Positions 42,712 to 50,838 of a stretch of DNA of 64,000 nt are shown here, piece after piece; within the stretch, counting starts at the first letter, position 1; every line of letters begins with the position of its first letter. The notes under the pieces are model-generated. The model was given only the letters and a program-made list of their open reading frames with translations. It was not told where the DNA came from and searched no databases. Source of the DNA: Oscillospiraceae bacterium (lineage in GTDB: Bacteria; Bacillota; Clostridia; Oscillospirales; Ruminococcaceae); assembly GCA_022508895.1 (NCBI GenBank), contig JAFLUH010000003.1, positions 1-64,000 on the forward strand, given 5' to 3'. The translations under genes were made by a program, and so were the position numbers.

Positions 42712-42890
42712 TTAAGGCAATACCGCACAAAGACCGCCTGACGGCTTTGCACGTGTATTGCTTGCATATTTTCCGTCATTTTTGCCCAAAACTCCTTGAC
42801 ATACGTCAGTATGCCTGCGTCGTTTTAGGCAATCTGACGAAAAATCTGACGGCGCAATACACGCACAATCTTTGTGCGGTATTGCCTTAA
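42712..42890. mobile_element. 179-bp palindromic MITE with 22-bp perfect inverted ends
   Basis: Both ends begin TTAAGGCAATACCGCAC (22 bases identical in inverted orientation). Inside, GTGTATTGC/GCAATACAC and TTTCCGTCA/TGACGAAAA also face each other, so most of the element can fold into one long imperfect hairpin. It has no open frame of its own and sits between the channel gene and the fucO promoter. This is the form of a non-autonomous miniature inverted-repeat element. Confidence 0.8.
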
Positions 42891-42950
42891 AAAAGATAAG
42901 CAAAATTTCCCCTGCAATATCCCGTACATTTATTTTTTACGGATCTTTAC

Positions 42951-42979
42951 TTGATATTTTACAAAAAACGGTTTATAAT
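42951..42979 (+). promoter_or_regulatory. fucO-like gene promoter
   Basis: TTGATA-N17-TATAAT, 55 bases before the start at 43034 and 60 bases after the MITE. Confidence 0.8.
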
Positions 42980-43033
42980 TAACATAAGCGGTCGATTGAA
43001 AACAACCAACAACATAGAAAGGATCAAAACAGT

Positions 43034-44188
43034 ATGGTAAACAGATTTATTCTCAACGAGACCTCCTATTTCGGCGCAGGCGCAAGGGAGAACCTTGCGG
43101 ACGAGGTAAAGTCGAGGGGCTACAGAAAGGTGCTTTTTGTGACCGACAAGACCCTGCTGGAATGCGGCGTGGCAGGCAAGGTGTCCGACGTGCTGGACAA
43201 GGCGGGCATACTCTACCGCACCTACTCCGATATCAAGGCGAACCCCACCGTAAAGAACGTGCAGGACGGCGTTGCGGTATTCAAGAGCAGCGGCGCCGAC
43301 GCAATTGTTGCGGTAGGCGGCGGCTCCGTGATAGACACTGCCAAGGGGATCGGCATAATCGCAGCCAACCCCGAGTACAGCGACGTGGTATCCCTTGAGG
43401 GCGTTGCTCCCACCAAAAACAGGAGCGTGCCCATTATCGCCCTTCCCACCACCTCAGGCACTGCCGCCGAGGTCACCATAAATTACGTCATAACCGACGA
43501 GGAAAACAAGAAAAAGATGGTATGCGTGGACCCCCACGACATACCCGTTGCTGCAATAGTTGACAGCGACCTGATGATGGGAATGCCCAAGAGCCTCTGC
43601 GCCGCAACGGGCATGGACGCTCTCACCCACGCCATCGAGGGCTACATCACCTTAGGCGCATGGGAAATGTCCGATATGGTGGAGCTTCACGCCATAAAGC
43701 TCATTTACGAAAGTCTTTTTGACAGTGTGAACGGCGACGCCAAAGCCCGTGAGAAAATGGCGCTTGCCCAGTATGTGGCAGGCATGGGCTTCTCCAACGT
43801 AGGTCTTGGCATCGTCCACTCCATGGCTCACCCCTTAGGCGCCTTCTACGACACGCCTCACGGCGTAGCCAACGCCCTGCTCCTTCCTTATGTTCTTGAA
43901 TACAACGCCGAAAGCCCCGCCAAGCCCAAATTCAAAGCCATCGCCAAGGCAATGGGCGTGAAGCGCACCAAAAAGATGACCGACGACGAATGCGTAAAAG
44001 CCGCCATCGACGCAGTGCGTTCACTGTCCAAGTCCATCGGGATACCCCAGAAGCTGTCCGAGATAGGCGTTAAGCAGGAGGACCTGCAGGCGCTGTCCGT
44101 TGCCGCCTTCAACGACGTCTGCACAGGCGGCAATCCACGTCCCACCTTTGCCGAAGAAATATTGGAGATATATAAGAAGGCATATTGA
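43034..44188 (+). CDS. fucO: iron-containing alcohol dehydrogenase, FucO (lactaldehyde reductase) type
   Basis: A 384-residue NAD-dependent group III dehydrogenase. The dinucleotide site GGGSVIDTAKGIG is present (about residue 97-109), followed by PTTSGTAAEVT, the iron-binding region GMDALTHAIEGYI and the histidines of IVHSMAHPLGAFYDTPHGVANA. Overall similarity in order and wording of motifs is to FucO, which reduces L-lactaldehyde to 1,2-propanediol during fucose or rhamnose fermentation; a butanol or ethanol dehydrogenase is a possible alternative. No other fucose gene is nearby. Own promoter and terminator. Confidence 0.9.
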   Translation: MVNRFILNETSYFGAGARENLADEVKSRGYRKVLFVTDKTLLECGVAGKVSDVLDKAGILYRTYSDIKANPTVKNVQDGVAVFKSSGADAIVAVGGGSVIDTAKGIGIIAANPEYSDVVSLEGVAPTKNRSVPIIALPTTSGTAAEVTINYVITDEENKKKMVCVDPHDIPVAAIVDSDLMMGMPKSLCAATGMDALTHAIEGYITLGAWEMSDMVELHAIKLIYESLFDSVNGDAKAREKMALAQYVAGMGFSNVGLGIVHSMAHPLGAFYDTPHGVANALLLPYVLEYNAESPAKPKFKAIAKAMGVKRTKKMTDDECVKAAIDAVRSLSKSIGIPQKLSEIGVKQEDLQALSVAAFNDVCTGGNPRPTFAEEILEIYKKAY

Positions 44189-44210
44189 TCACGCAGCAGC
44201 CGAAGCATGA

Positions 44211-44242
44211 AAAAGCCCTGTCACTCGACAGGGCTTTATTTT
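44211..44242. terminator. bidirectional terminator between fucO and the kinase gene
   Basis: AAAGCCCTGTC and GACAGGGCTTT pair around ACTC; T-rich tails follow on both strands. Confidence 0.9.
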
Positions 44243-44243
44243 G

Positions 44244-45224
44244 TCAGCTTTCCGCATTCCCCTCAAATCCCTCAGCCGCAATATCAAGTGCTTTGAGGTC
44301 CTCCGTCAGCTCCTCGCTGCTCCGATACCGCTGACTTATCCTCACCGAGGACATCTTGTTGATGACCGCTCCCAATCCTCCGCTCAGCTCCGCCAGCCCG
44401 CTCTGGAACTCCCGATCGTCGTCCAGCCTTGACATGGGGTCCTCAGGGGTTTTCAGGGTAAGCCCGTAGTACAGCACCGTTCCCAGTGAATAAATATCCG
44501 TCCACGGACCGTGATTTCCGTGGTGCTGGTACTGCTCCAGCGGCGCATAGCCGTGCTTTACCGCCACCGTCATGCTGTTTTCCCCGCTGATAAAGGGTCG
44601 TGCGTTGCCGAAATCCACCAGCCGCACCTTCCCGTCAACGGTTATCATCACATTGTTGGGCGACAGGTCACGGTGGATTATATTCCTGCTGTGTATGCAG
44701 CTGAAGACTGAGGCAATGCAAAGTGCGGCGTGCAGCGCCTGCCCTTCAGATATTTTTCCGTTTTTCCGTGTGTATTCACTGAGAGTTACCCCGTGAATAT
44801 ATTCCATAACGTAATAAATAGTCCCATTTTGACGGAAAGTATTATAAATATTTATTACATCAGTTTCGTCCTTCAGTCTGGAAAGTATCTCCGCCTCCTG
44901 CTCAAACTTCTCTGCTCCCCGCAGAAATTCAGCCTCCTGCACCGAGGTGAACGGCTCCAGCGTAACATTGTCCTCCGCCCGTACAGCCACGTTTTTCGGG
45001 TAGTACTCCTTTATTGCCACGCTTTTTTCCAGCTGAGTATCATAAGCGAGATAGGTAACGCCCCAGCCTCCCGAGCCGATGACTCTCCCGATGACATACC
45101 TGTCGTCCAGTACGGTGCCGGCGGTAAGGTTCATCGACTCCAGCTCGTCGCTGCAGTCAAATCCGCACACGGGACATCTTCCGCCCTTGACGGGGGAGGA
45201 GCATCTTATGCAGTTTTTTTCCAT
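44244..45224 (-). CDS. zinc-ribbon Ser/Thr protein kinase (soluble)
   Basis: A 326-residue eukaryote-like kinase with no membrane segment. N-terminal zinc ribbon CIRCS...CPVCGFDC (residues 5-24), glycine loop IGSGGWG, catalytic Lys in VAIKEYYP, HRDLSPNNV catalytic loop with Ser where most kinases have Lys, DFG in LVDFGNA and GYAPLEQY in the activation segment. Third kinase of the phosphorylation locus, but it has its own promoter and lies behind a terminator, so its dose can be set separately. The ATG at 45224 follows GGGAG; a TTG five codons earlier was rejected. Confidence 0.9.
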   Translation of the reverse strand: MEKNCIRCSSPVKGGRCPVCGFDCSDELESMNLTAGTVLDDRYVIGRVIGSGGWGVTYLAYDTQLEKSVAIKEYYPKNVAVRAEDNVTLEPFTSVQEAEFLRGAEKFEQEAEILSRLKDETDVINIYNTFRQNGTIYYVMEYIHGVTLSEYTRKNGKISEGQALHAALCIASVFSCIHSRNIIHRDLSPNNVMITVDGKVRLVDFGNARPFISGENSMTVAVKHGYAPLEQYQHHGNHGPWTDIYSLGTVLYYGLTLKTPEDPMSRLDDDREFQSGLAELSGGLGAVINKMSSVRISQRYRSSEELTEDLKALDIAAEGFEGNAES

Positions 45225-45264
45225 CTGACCATCTCCCAAAGCCGCTTTATCAAATCACCGTATC

Positions 45265-45293
45265 ATTGTACCATATTTTTTCATATAATGCAA
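45265..45293 (-). promoter_or_regulatory. promoter of the soluble kinase gene
   Basis: TTGCAT-N17-TACAAT on the minus strand, 41 bases before the start at 45224, immediately after the upstream terminator. Confidence 0.7.
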
Positions 45294-45327
45294 CACAAAA
45301 AAGCGGCAGCGGAAAATACCGCTGCCG
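45294..45327 (-). terminator. terminator after the helix-turn-helix gene
   Basis: GGCAGCGG and CCGCTGCC pair around TATTTT and are followed by GCTTTTTTG on the minus strand. It separates the distal kinase from the rest of the locus. Confidence 0.9.
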
Positions 45328-45334
45328 TCATGCT

Positions 45335-45727
45335 TTACTTATTGTCCCATATAAACTCGCAGGCTTCGTCATAGGAGAGGTCGTGCTCGATAGCGTGAAT
45401 GATCTTAGCGTCCGTAAGATTTCGTGCGTATAGGCTTTCCTTACCCGCTGCTCTCAGCAGCTTCTGAGTTTCCTCAAAGGTCAGCTTCAGCAAAAAGGAG
45501 ATTTTGATAAGCTGAACACGGGTAGGCACCCGCTTGCCGTTCAGCAGCTGATAGCCGTAGCATCTTTCCACGTTCAGCTTTCGGATAATATCCGCATGAG
45601 CCGCGTTTTTCTCGGCGATATACTTGTTTATCAGAATGTGTATATCGGGGTTTTTGTTGCTCAGCACCAGCTGTTCGTTAAAGTCCTTTTCCTCACGCAG
45701 CTTTCTTTCCAGATCCTCTGTAATCAT
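45335..45727 (-). CDS. small helix-turn-helix-like protein in the kinase locus
   Basis: A 130-residue soluble, mostly helical protein. Residues about 40-95 (ADIIRKLNVERCYGYQLLNG, then RVQLIKISFLLKLTFEETQK) resemble the Cro/C1 helix-turn-helix layout, including the NGKR-type turn after the recognition helix. The C-terminal tail reads IEHDLSYDEACEFIW. The gene lies 21 bases downstream of the membrane kinase and before a terminator, so it is the last gene of the main unit. It may be a regulator phosphorylated by these kinases; this is inference from position. Confidence 0.75.
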   Translation of the reverse strand: MITEDLERKLREEKDFNEQLVLSNKNPDIHILINKYIAEKNAAHADIIRKLNVERCYGYQLLNGKRVPTRVQLIKISFLLKLTFEETQKLLRAAGKESLYARNLTDAKIIHAIEHDLSYDEACEFIWDNK

Positions 45728-45748
45728 ATCGGTTCTCCTTTTCGGTTT

Positions 45749-47872
45749 TTATGCGGGTTCAAGGTATGCTCTTATAATATGTCCGTTGTTTATGCCAAAA
45801 TTAAATCCACGATCTGTCAGCGCTTCGATCTGTTTGGCGGAGATCACAAAGCTAACGGTATCGGGTGCAGTTTTGTAATAGCCGATATAGAAATTTTCGC
45901 AGCTCTCGGTATAATGGTTGATGCACTCAAGAGGCAAAAATCTGCCTCTTTCGTCAAAGGGGGTGATGTATACGTTGCCGTCATCAAAGATGTATTCACT
46001 TTCTATGCTGAGGGTTATCCTTACGTCACCGCCGCCGCCAATGTTCAGAAGCCGTTTTTTTGTGATAAACTGAGAAAATTCGGTTTTATATGAGTCATAA
46101 CGCTCCACAAGCATATCCAATATCACAGCGTCCTTGCCTATAGCGTAATCCGATTCATTGTAATCCTCAAGGGTTGCCGACATAACATAGAGATTGTTTC
46201 CGACAAAAAATATTCCCCTTGGTATACTTTCGACTATCACATCATGAGGGATAACGAACACAAAGCTCTGGAAAGTGTTTTCCATAGTCGTTCCCCTTGT
46301 GTAAAACGTCAGATAAAACGTTTCTCCGTACTGGTCCCGCGATTTATTGAAGGCACGGATCTCGGGCAGACCGCCGTTCATCTCCCATATAGCCAAATGA
46401 TGGTGGTATATTTCTGTGTCTGCCCAGGGTTCCCACTCCGGATTATCCAAGAGGAATTTCATATTGAGAGTGACCTTCACGTCGCCTGAAAAACTGCTCA
46501 GATCCTCTGCGGTTATCGCCCTGCTGCTCGGTTCCCAGGCGCCCGGAAAATCGCTGTCTATCTTTACGGTTATTACCTTTTTGCCTGCCGTTATATACGG
46601 CAGAAGGATAATAAGCGCAGCTATCGCAAGTACTGCCGCCGCAGAGCATAAAATGATGATGAGCGGCTTTTTCCTCTTGGATTTTTTCTTTTTGCCGTCC
46701 ACCCGCTCGTAAACGTTGTCGTTGGGGTCGTAGCCTGCGTTTTCGGGGACCTCAGGCTCGCTGCTCTCCGCTTCCGCGCTTGCAGCGGGCTTTTCGGCGC
46801 TTGTTTTGAGTACGGCAGAGGAAGCGGTCTTTTCCCGACTCTCCTGCCGTGGCTCCACCTTCACGTCCTCAATGTCCGCCGTCAGCGGCTCTGCCTTCAC
46901 ATGGTCCGACACCGCCGAAAGCGCCTTTCTCAGCTCTATTGCGCTGCTGTAGCGGTCTGCGGCGTTTATCATGGTGCACTTTTTGATGATATTCCACAGA
47001 GCGTCGTCTATGCCGTGAAGGTTGGACTTGAACTCGGTATCCTCCTCCATGCGCTCATAGGGGTCGTCGATGACCTTCTCCGTCAGCGCATAGTAAATGG
47101 AAGCGCCCAGCGCATGAACGTCCGTCCAGGCGCCCTGCTTGCCCTTTTTGGTATACTGCTCGATGGGCGTATAGCCGGGCTTCATCACCACGGTGAGGTT
47201 GGAGGAGCTTTCCGTCATTATCTGCCTTGCAGCGCCGAAATCTATCAGCTTTATTTTCCCGTCCAGACAAACCATTATGTTATCCGGCGAGATGTCACGG
47301 TGGAGCACTCCCGCGCTGTGAGTGATGCTCAGTGCGGCTGCCATCTTATCCATTATGAAAAGTGCCTGTCCGTCGCTTATCCTGCCGTGCTTTTTCACAT
47401 AATTCTTCAGCGTAACGCCGTTGAGGTATTCCATTATAAGGTATACCGTGTTATTTGCACGGAAGTAATCGTAAACGCCGACGATATTGGGGTTTCCGTT
47501 GAACTGAGCCACCATCTCCGCCTCGTTGTAGAACTTCTCGGTGCCCTTTTCAAAGGTATCCTCGGCATTGGCGTTGGCGACCAGCACTTCTGTTCTTGTC
47601 TGAGAGCGGCAGGCTATGCCGTTGGGGTAGTATTCCTTTACGGCTATGGTCTTTTCCATTCTCAGGTCATAGCCCAGATAGGTGATACCGAAGCCGCCCT
47701 TACCCATCACTCTGCCGATGATTATCTTATCCTCCAGCCTTGTGCCCATTGGCAGCACCAGCGGGTCAGGTTCAAACTCCTCCTTGGAGAAGCCGCAGCA
47801 GGGGCATTTGCCCTCCTCCACCACCTCGGCAAAGCAGCTTTCGCACAGCTTTTTGTTTCTTATCTCTATCAT
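45749..47872 (-). CDS. receptor-like Ser/Thr kinase with membrane helix and two outside beta domains
   Basis: A 707-residue protein. Zinc ribbon CESCF...CPCCGF (residues about 9-28), kinase domain (about 40-300) with MGKGGFG, IAVKEYYP, HRDISPDNI and IDFGAA, an Ala/Glu/Ser-rich linker, one membrane helix (about 422-445) preceded by KKKSKRKK, and an outside region of about 260 residues. The outside region appears duplicated: GDVKVTLNMK matches GDVRITLSIE and the ends (GIFFVGNNLYVMSATLE, FNFGINNGHIIRAYLE) align, the look of tandem carbohydrate-binding-like beta sandwiches. The ATG at 47872 follows AAAGGAGAAACTC. A ligand-sensing receptor kinase is inferred. Confidence 0.88.
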   Translation of the reverse strand: MIEIRNKKLCESCFAEVVEEGKCPCCGFSKEEFEPDPLVLPMGTRLEDKIIIGRVMGKGGFGITYLGYDLRMEKTIAVKEYYPNGIACRSQTRTEVLVANANAEDTFEKGTEKFYNEAEMVAQFNGNPNIVGVYDYFRANNTVYLIMEYLNGVTLKNYVKKHGRISDGQALFIMDKMAAALSITHSAGVLHRDISPDNIMVCLDGKIKLIDFGAARQIMTESSSNLTVVMKPGYTPIEQYTKKGKQGAWTDVHALGASIYYALTEKVIDDPYERMEEDTEFKSNLHGIDDALWNIIKKCTMINAADRYSSAIELRKALSAVSDHVKAEPLTADIEDVKVEPRQESREKTASSAVLKTSAEKPAASAEAESSEPEVPENAGYDPNDNVYERVDGKKKKSKRKKPLIIILCSAAAVLAIAALIILLPYITAGKKVITVKIDSDFPGAWEPSSRAITAEDLSSFSGDVKVTLNMKFLLDNPEWEPWADTEIYHHHLAIWEMNGGLPEIRAFNKSRDQYGETFYLTFYTRGTTMENTFQSFVFVIPHDVIVESIPRGIFFVGNNLYVMSATLEDYNESDYAIGKDAVILDMLVERYDSYKTEFSQFITKKRLLNIGGGGDVRITLSIESEYIFDDGNVYITPFDERGRFLPLECINHYTESCENFYIGYYKTAPDTVSFVISAKQIEALTDRGFNFGINNGHIIRAYLEPA

Positions 47873-47927
47873 GAGTTTCTCCTTTGTATACGGAAAGATA
47901 CGAGCGCAATCCTGCGGTCGGGTATCG

Positions 47928-48989
47928 TCAGCCGCCAAACAGCTTTGCTATCAGCTTTTTGACGGGATTATCCTCAGCGCCCTCAGGAGGGAGCTTGGCG
48001 GGAACTCTGATGCCCTGCCGCTTGACAGGTATTGCCGCCAGCGCCTGACAAAACTCCTCAGTGTCCGAATAGCGCTCCCGATAATTCACCTTCATCGCCT
48101 TGTTCAGCAGCTCCCAGATCTGGGGCTGTATGTTATGCACGTTATTTTCTATTTCATAGTCGTCCTCAAGCCGATTTTGAGGATTTTCGGGCACCAGTCT
48201 TGTAAGGGCATAAAAAATCGACGCTCCAAGGGAATAGATATCCGTCCACGCTCCCTGCTTGCCGCTGCGCATATACTGCTCTATCGGCGCAAAGCCCGGC
48301 TTCATCACCACCGACAGGAGCTGCGAGCCTTCGCTGTACACCTGCCTTGCGGAGCCGAAATCCAGCAGCTTCACCGAGCCGTCGGCGCAAAGCATGATAT
48401 TGTCCGGCGACACGTCCCTGTGCATTACATTTTCACGGTGCAGCTCGCTGAACGCGTATGATATCATGTCCGCAACGTAAAGAGCCTGCCCCGGAGCAAG
48501 CGCTCCCACTCTGTCGACATAATCCTTCAGGGTTACCCCCGTAAGGAATTCCATGGTGAAATAAGCGGTGTCGTTTTCGTAGAAGAACTGATACACCTTC
48601 ACTATATTGGGATTTTGGGCAAAATTTGCAACGTAGCTTGCCTCGTTATAAAACTTTTTGACGCCCTTTTTGAACAGCTCGGCTGCCTCGCTGTCCCTGA
48701 CAACCACTTTCGTCTCTCCCCTTTGCCTCGTTGCAAGCTCAACGGGAAAATACTCCTTTATAGCGATTATCTTGTCGAATTTCACGTCGTAAGCAAGGTA
48801 GGTGATACCGAAGCCGCCCTTGCCCAGCACCTTTCCTATCAGGAAATTGCCCATCAGCACGGTGCCGACGGGCAGCACCATGTTTTCCGCTTCGTATGTG
48901 GCCTCGTTATATCCGCATTTTTTGCAGGGCTCTTTCCTTACAGGCGAGAAGCAGCTTGAGCAAAGCAGTCTGGTTCCCAGCATTAACAT
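47928..48989 (-). CDS. zinc-ribbon Ser/Thr protein kinase (soluble)
   Basis: A 353-residue kinase without membrane helix. Zinc ribbon CSSCF...CKKCGY (residues about 10-26), LGKGGFGITYLA, IAIKEYFP, the HRDVSPDNIML loop, LLDFGSA and the GFAPIEQYMRSGKQGAWTDI activation and substrate region. It is more like the membrane kinase than the distal one, suggesting local duplication. The last 40 residues form a proline- and lysine-containing tail (KLPPEGAEDNPVKKLIAK). It follows the membrane PP2C gene by 99 bases. The start follows AAAGGAGAG. Confidence 0.9.
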   Translation of the reverse strand: MLMLGTRLLCSSCFSPVRKEPCKKCGYNEATYEAENMVLPVGTVLMGNFLIGKVLGKGGFGITYLAYDVKFDKIIAIKEYFPVELATRQRGETKVVVRDSEAAELFKKGVKKFYNEASYVANFAQNPNIVKVYQFFYENDTAYFTMEFLTGVTLKDYVDRVGALAPGQALYVADMISYAFSELHRENVMHRDVSPDNIMLCADGSVKLLDFGSARQVYSEGSQLLSVVMKPGFAPIEQYMRSGKQGAWTDIYSLGASIFYALTRLVPENPQNRLEDDYEIENNVHNIQPQIWELLNKAMKVNYRERYSDTEEFCQALAAIPVKRQGIRVPAKLPPEGAEDNPVKKLIAKLFGG

Positions 48990-49088
48990 AAACCGACTCT
49001 CCTTTTGTCCGTTATTGCAATGATCCTGCCAAACTTAGCTTTTTCAGCAAGGCAGATGATGGGCATACTCCCTGTCGGGGAATTGCCG

Positions 49089-50618
49089 TCAGCCTATCAT
49101 GTCGGACAGCTTCCAGCTTTCGTCCTCCAATATCATATCCACGGTCTTTTCCACGTTGTTTCCATCTGCGTCCTTCAGAGTGACGGTAACGCTGCACTGC
49201 GTTTCGGAAACGGGCAGGCAGACAAGGCTCATGTCCGCCCATGAAAGCCCCGTCTCGTCGGAAGGCACAAAGTCCGCTGAAATACCTAACTCGCCGTTTC
49301 TGTCGCCGTATATCGCCCCGCTGCCGAAGGGGTCGGTGAGCAGCTTTTCGGCAGTCTTGGCAGTGTATACGGAGCGGACGTATTCGCAGAAGGCTTCAAA
49401 GGTGGGCAGCTCAACGTTGATGCAGGTGTAGAAGCCGTCCTCGGGCGGAGTGTCGCCAAGCTCCGGCTTGACGGTCATGCCCTGAGTGAAATACCGGTAC
49501 ACCTTGTGGTTTTCGGGAAGCAGGTCGTGTGCCGCCTGCTCCATCTCCTGTACAAGGTCGGCGCCGATACCGTTCTCGCTGTCAGGCGGGTTGTTATCGG
49601 TGTTATTATCATCATCTTTGCCGGAGGTGCCCGTACCGCTGTCGGGATCGTCCTTGCCGTCCGTCTTATCGGTTTCGTCGGTATCTGCGGGATCCTCCCC
49701 GGCAGTGCTGCTTGTACCGGGTACGGGGTCACCGTCGCTGCTGCCGCCGTTCAGCAGAAGCACGGCGGTAACGATGCCCGCAGCCAGCAGCAATACAGCC
49801 ACGATGCACAGTATCACGAACAGCGGGGAGGATTTTTTATTCTTACCGCCCGCCGCCTGTATTTCGGAGGTGACGGGAATAACGCCTGCGGGAACGGGAC
49901 CGAAGTCGTCTCCCGGCTCCATGTGGACGATGCCGCATATAGCGGTGTAGTTGTCGCCCTTGTTCTGGGCACGAAGGATATGCCTTTTCAACATATACTT
50001 GAGCCACACGTCGGCGCTGTCCGATTTGAGCAGGTCCGCCTCCATCTCGGTCTCATAAACATAATCCCAGAAGCCGTCGCTGCATATCAGGAAAGCGTCG
50101 CCCTCCTGCAGCCTCATGGGAGCATAGTGCTTCTTGAGGGCAAGCGTCTCCTCTCCGCCCAGCACCTTCAGCAGTCTTGAGCGGTCCTCGCTGCCCCTTA
50201 TATCCTCGAAGCGCATCATGCCCATATCCACCGACGCCTGACATACCGAGTGATCCTTTGTCTGTGCGATTATCTTGCCGTCACGGAACAGGTATACTCT
50301 GCTGTCTCCCACGTTGGTGTATATGAAATTTCCGTTTTCGATAAACGCCGCAGCGACGGTGGTCTTGCCTCCGTCGCCGTATTGCAGCACCTGAGTATTT
50401 GCGCTTTCCATAAGGGCGGTTATGCGTTCATTGGTGTAGTCGCCCTGACAGTATTGTTCAAAAAAAGAGATAGCCGTTCCGGACGCCTTTTCCCCGTCGG
50501 AATGTCCGCCCAGACCGTCTGCTACGATAAAGATCCCCCTGTCACTGCGGCACAGGAACGAATCCTCGTTGATATCATGTCCTCCCGGACAGGTATAATT
50601 GGCAGAATCAATAATCAT
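49089..50618 (-). CDS. membrane-anchored PP2C phosphatase with outside domain
   Basis: A 509-residue protein. PP2C catalytic domain (residues 1 to about 245) with all metal ligands: HDINEDSF, VADGLGGHSDG, NVGDSRVYLF, CSDGFWDY and GDNYTAI. A membrane helix (about 270-292, LFVILCIVAVLLLAAGIVTA), a Gly/Ser/Asp/Thr-rich linker, and an outside domain of about 150 residues whose FEAFCEYVRSVYTAKTAEKL and GELGISADF pattern recalls IseA/YoeB-like domains. It should remove phosphates placed by the neighbouring kinases. The ATG at 50618 follows GGAAAGGG; the 56-codon longer frame lacks a site and covers a repeat. Confidence 0.9.
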   Translation of the reverse strand: MIIDSANYTCPGGHDINEDSFLCRSDRGIFIVADGLGGHSDGEKASGTAISFFEQYCQGDYTNERITALMESANTQVLQYGDGGKTTVAAAFIENGNFIYTNVGDSRVYLFRDGKIIAQTKDHSVCQASVDMGMMRFEDIRGSEDRSRLLKVLGGEETLALKKHYAPMRLQEGDAFLICSDGFWDYVYETEMEADLLKSDSADVWLKYMLKRHILRAQNKGDNYTAICGIVHMEPGDDFGPVPAGVIPVTSEIQAAGGKNKKSSPLFVILCIVAVLLLAAGIVTAVLLLNGGSSDGDPVPGTSSTAGEDPADTDETDKTDGKDDPDSGTGTSGKDDDNNTDNNPPDSENGIGADLVQEMEQAAHDLLPENHKVYRYFTQGMTVKPELGDTPPEDGFYTCINVELPTFEAFCEYVRSVYTAKTAEKLLTDPFGSGAIYGDRNGELGISADFVPSDETGLSWADMSLVCLPVSETQCSVTVTLKDADGNNVEKTVDMILEDESWKLSDMIG

Positions 50619-50650
50619 TTGTGACCCTTTCCGAAGCATTTTCAGCGACA

Positions 50651-50728
50651 CTGTGCAAACGGTTACGCCCAATGTCTGTGCAAAGCCGGTTTGCCGAATG
50701 CCTGTGCAAAGCCGTTTTTGCCGCACTG
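50651..50728. repeat. three direct repeats upstream of the membrane PP2C gene
   Basis: CTGTGCAAA begins units at 50651, 50676 and 50702, each followed by related CGG/CCG and TTTGCC-like bases, a period of 25-26. They lie just upstream of the phosphatase ribosome binding site and could be an operator or a decayed repeat. Confidence 0.6.
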
Positions 50729-50793
50729 ATTGCGTCTTTGATCTTTTATTCACGGCTCCATCGGATATGCAGCCGAGTATTTGCAAAACTGAG

Positions 50794-50820
50794 CATACAC
50801 CGCCGGTTGGGCGGTGTATG
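50794..50820 (-). terminator. hairpin between protease-FHA and PP2C genes
   Basis: Perfect eleven-base-pair stem CATACACCGCC/GGCGGTGTATG with a five-base loop. The T-run on the minus strand is weak (CTCAGTTTTG), so it may attenuate or protect rather than stop transcription. Confidence 0.45.
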
Positions 50821-50838
50821 TCCTGAGGTTATAATGTT

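Noticed and set aside
42721-42900. Small minus-strand gene inside the MITE
   Set aside because: The frame covers the inverted repeat itself and has no ribosome binding site or protein-like sequence.
50651-50728. Possible CRISPR array
   Set aside because: Only three imperfect units without distinct spacers, and no cas genes.
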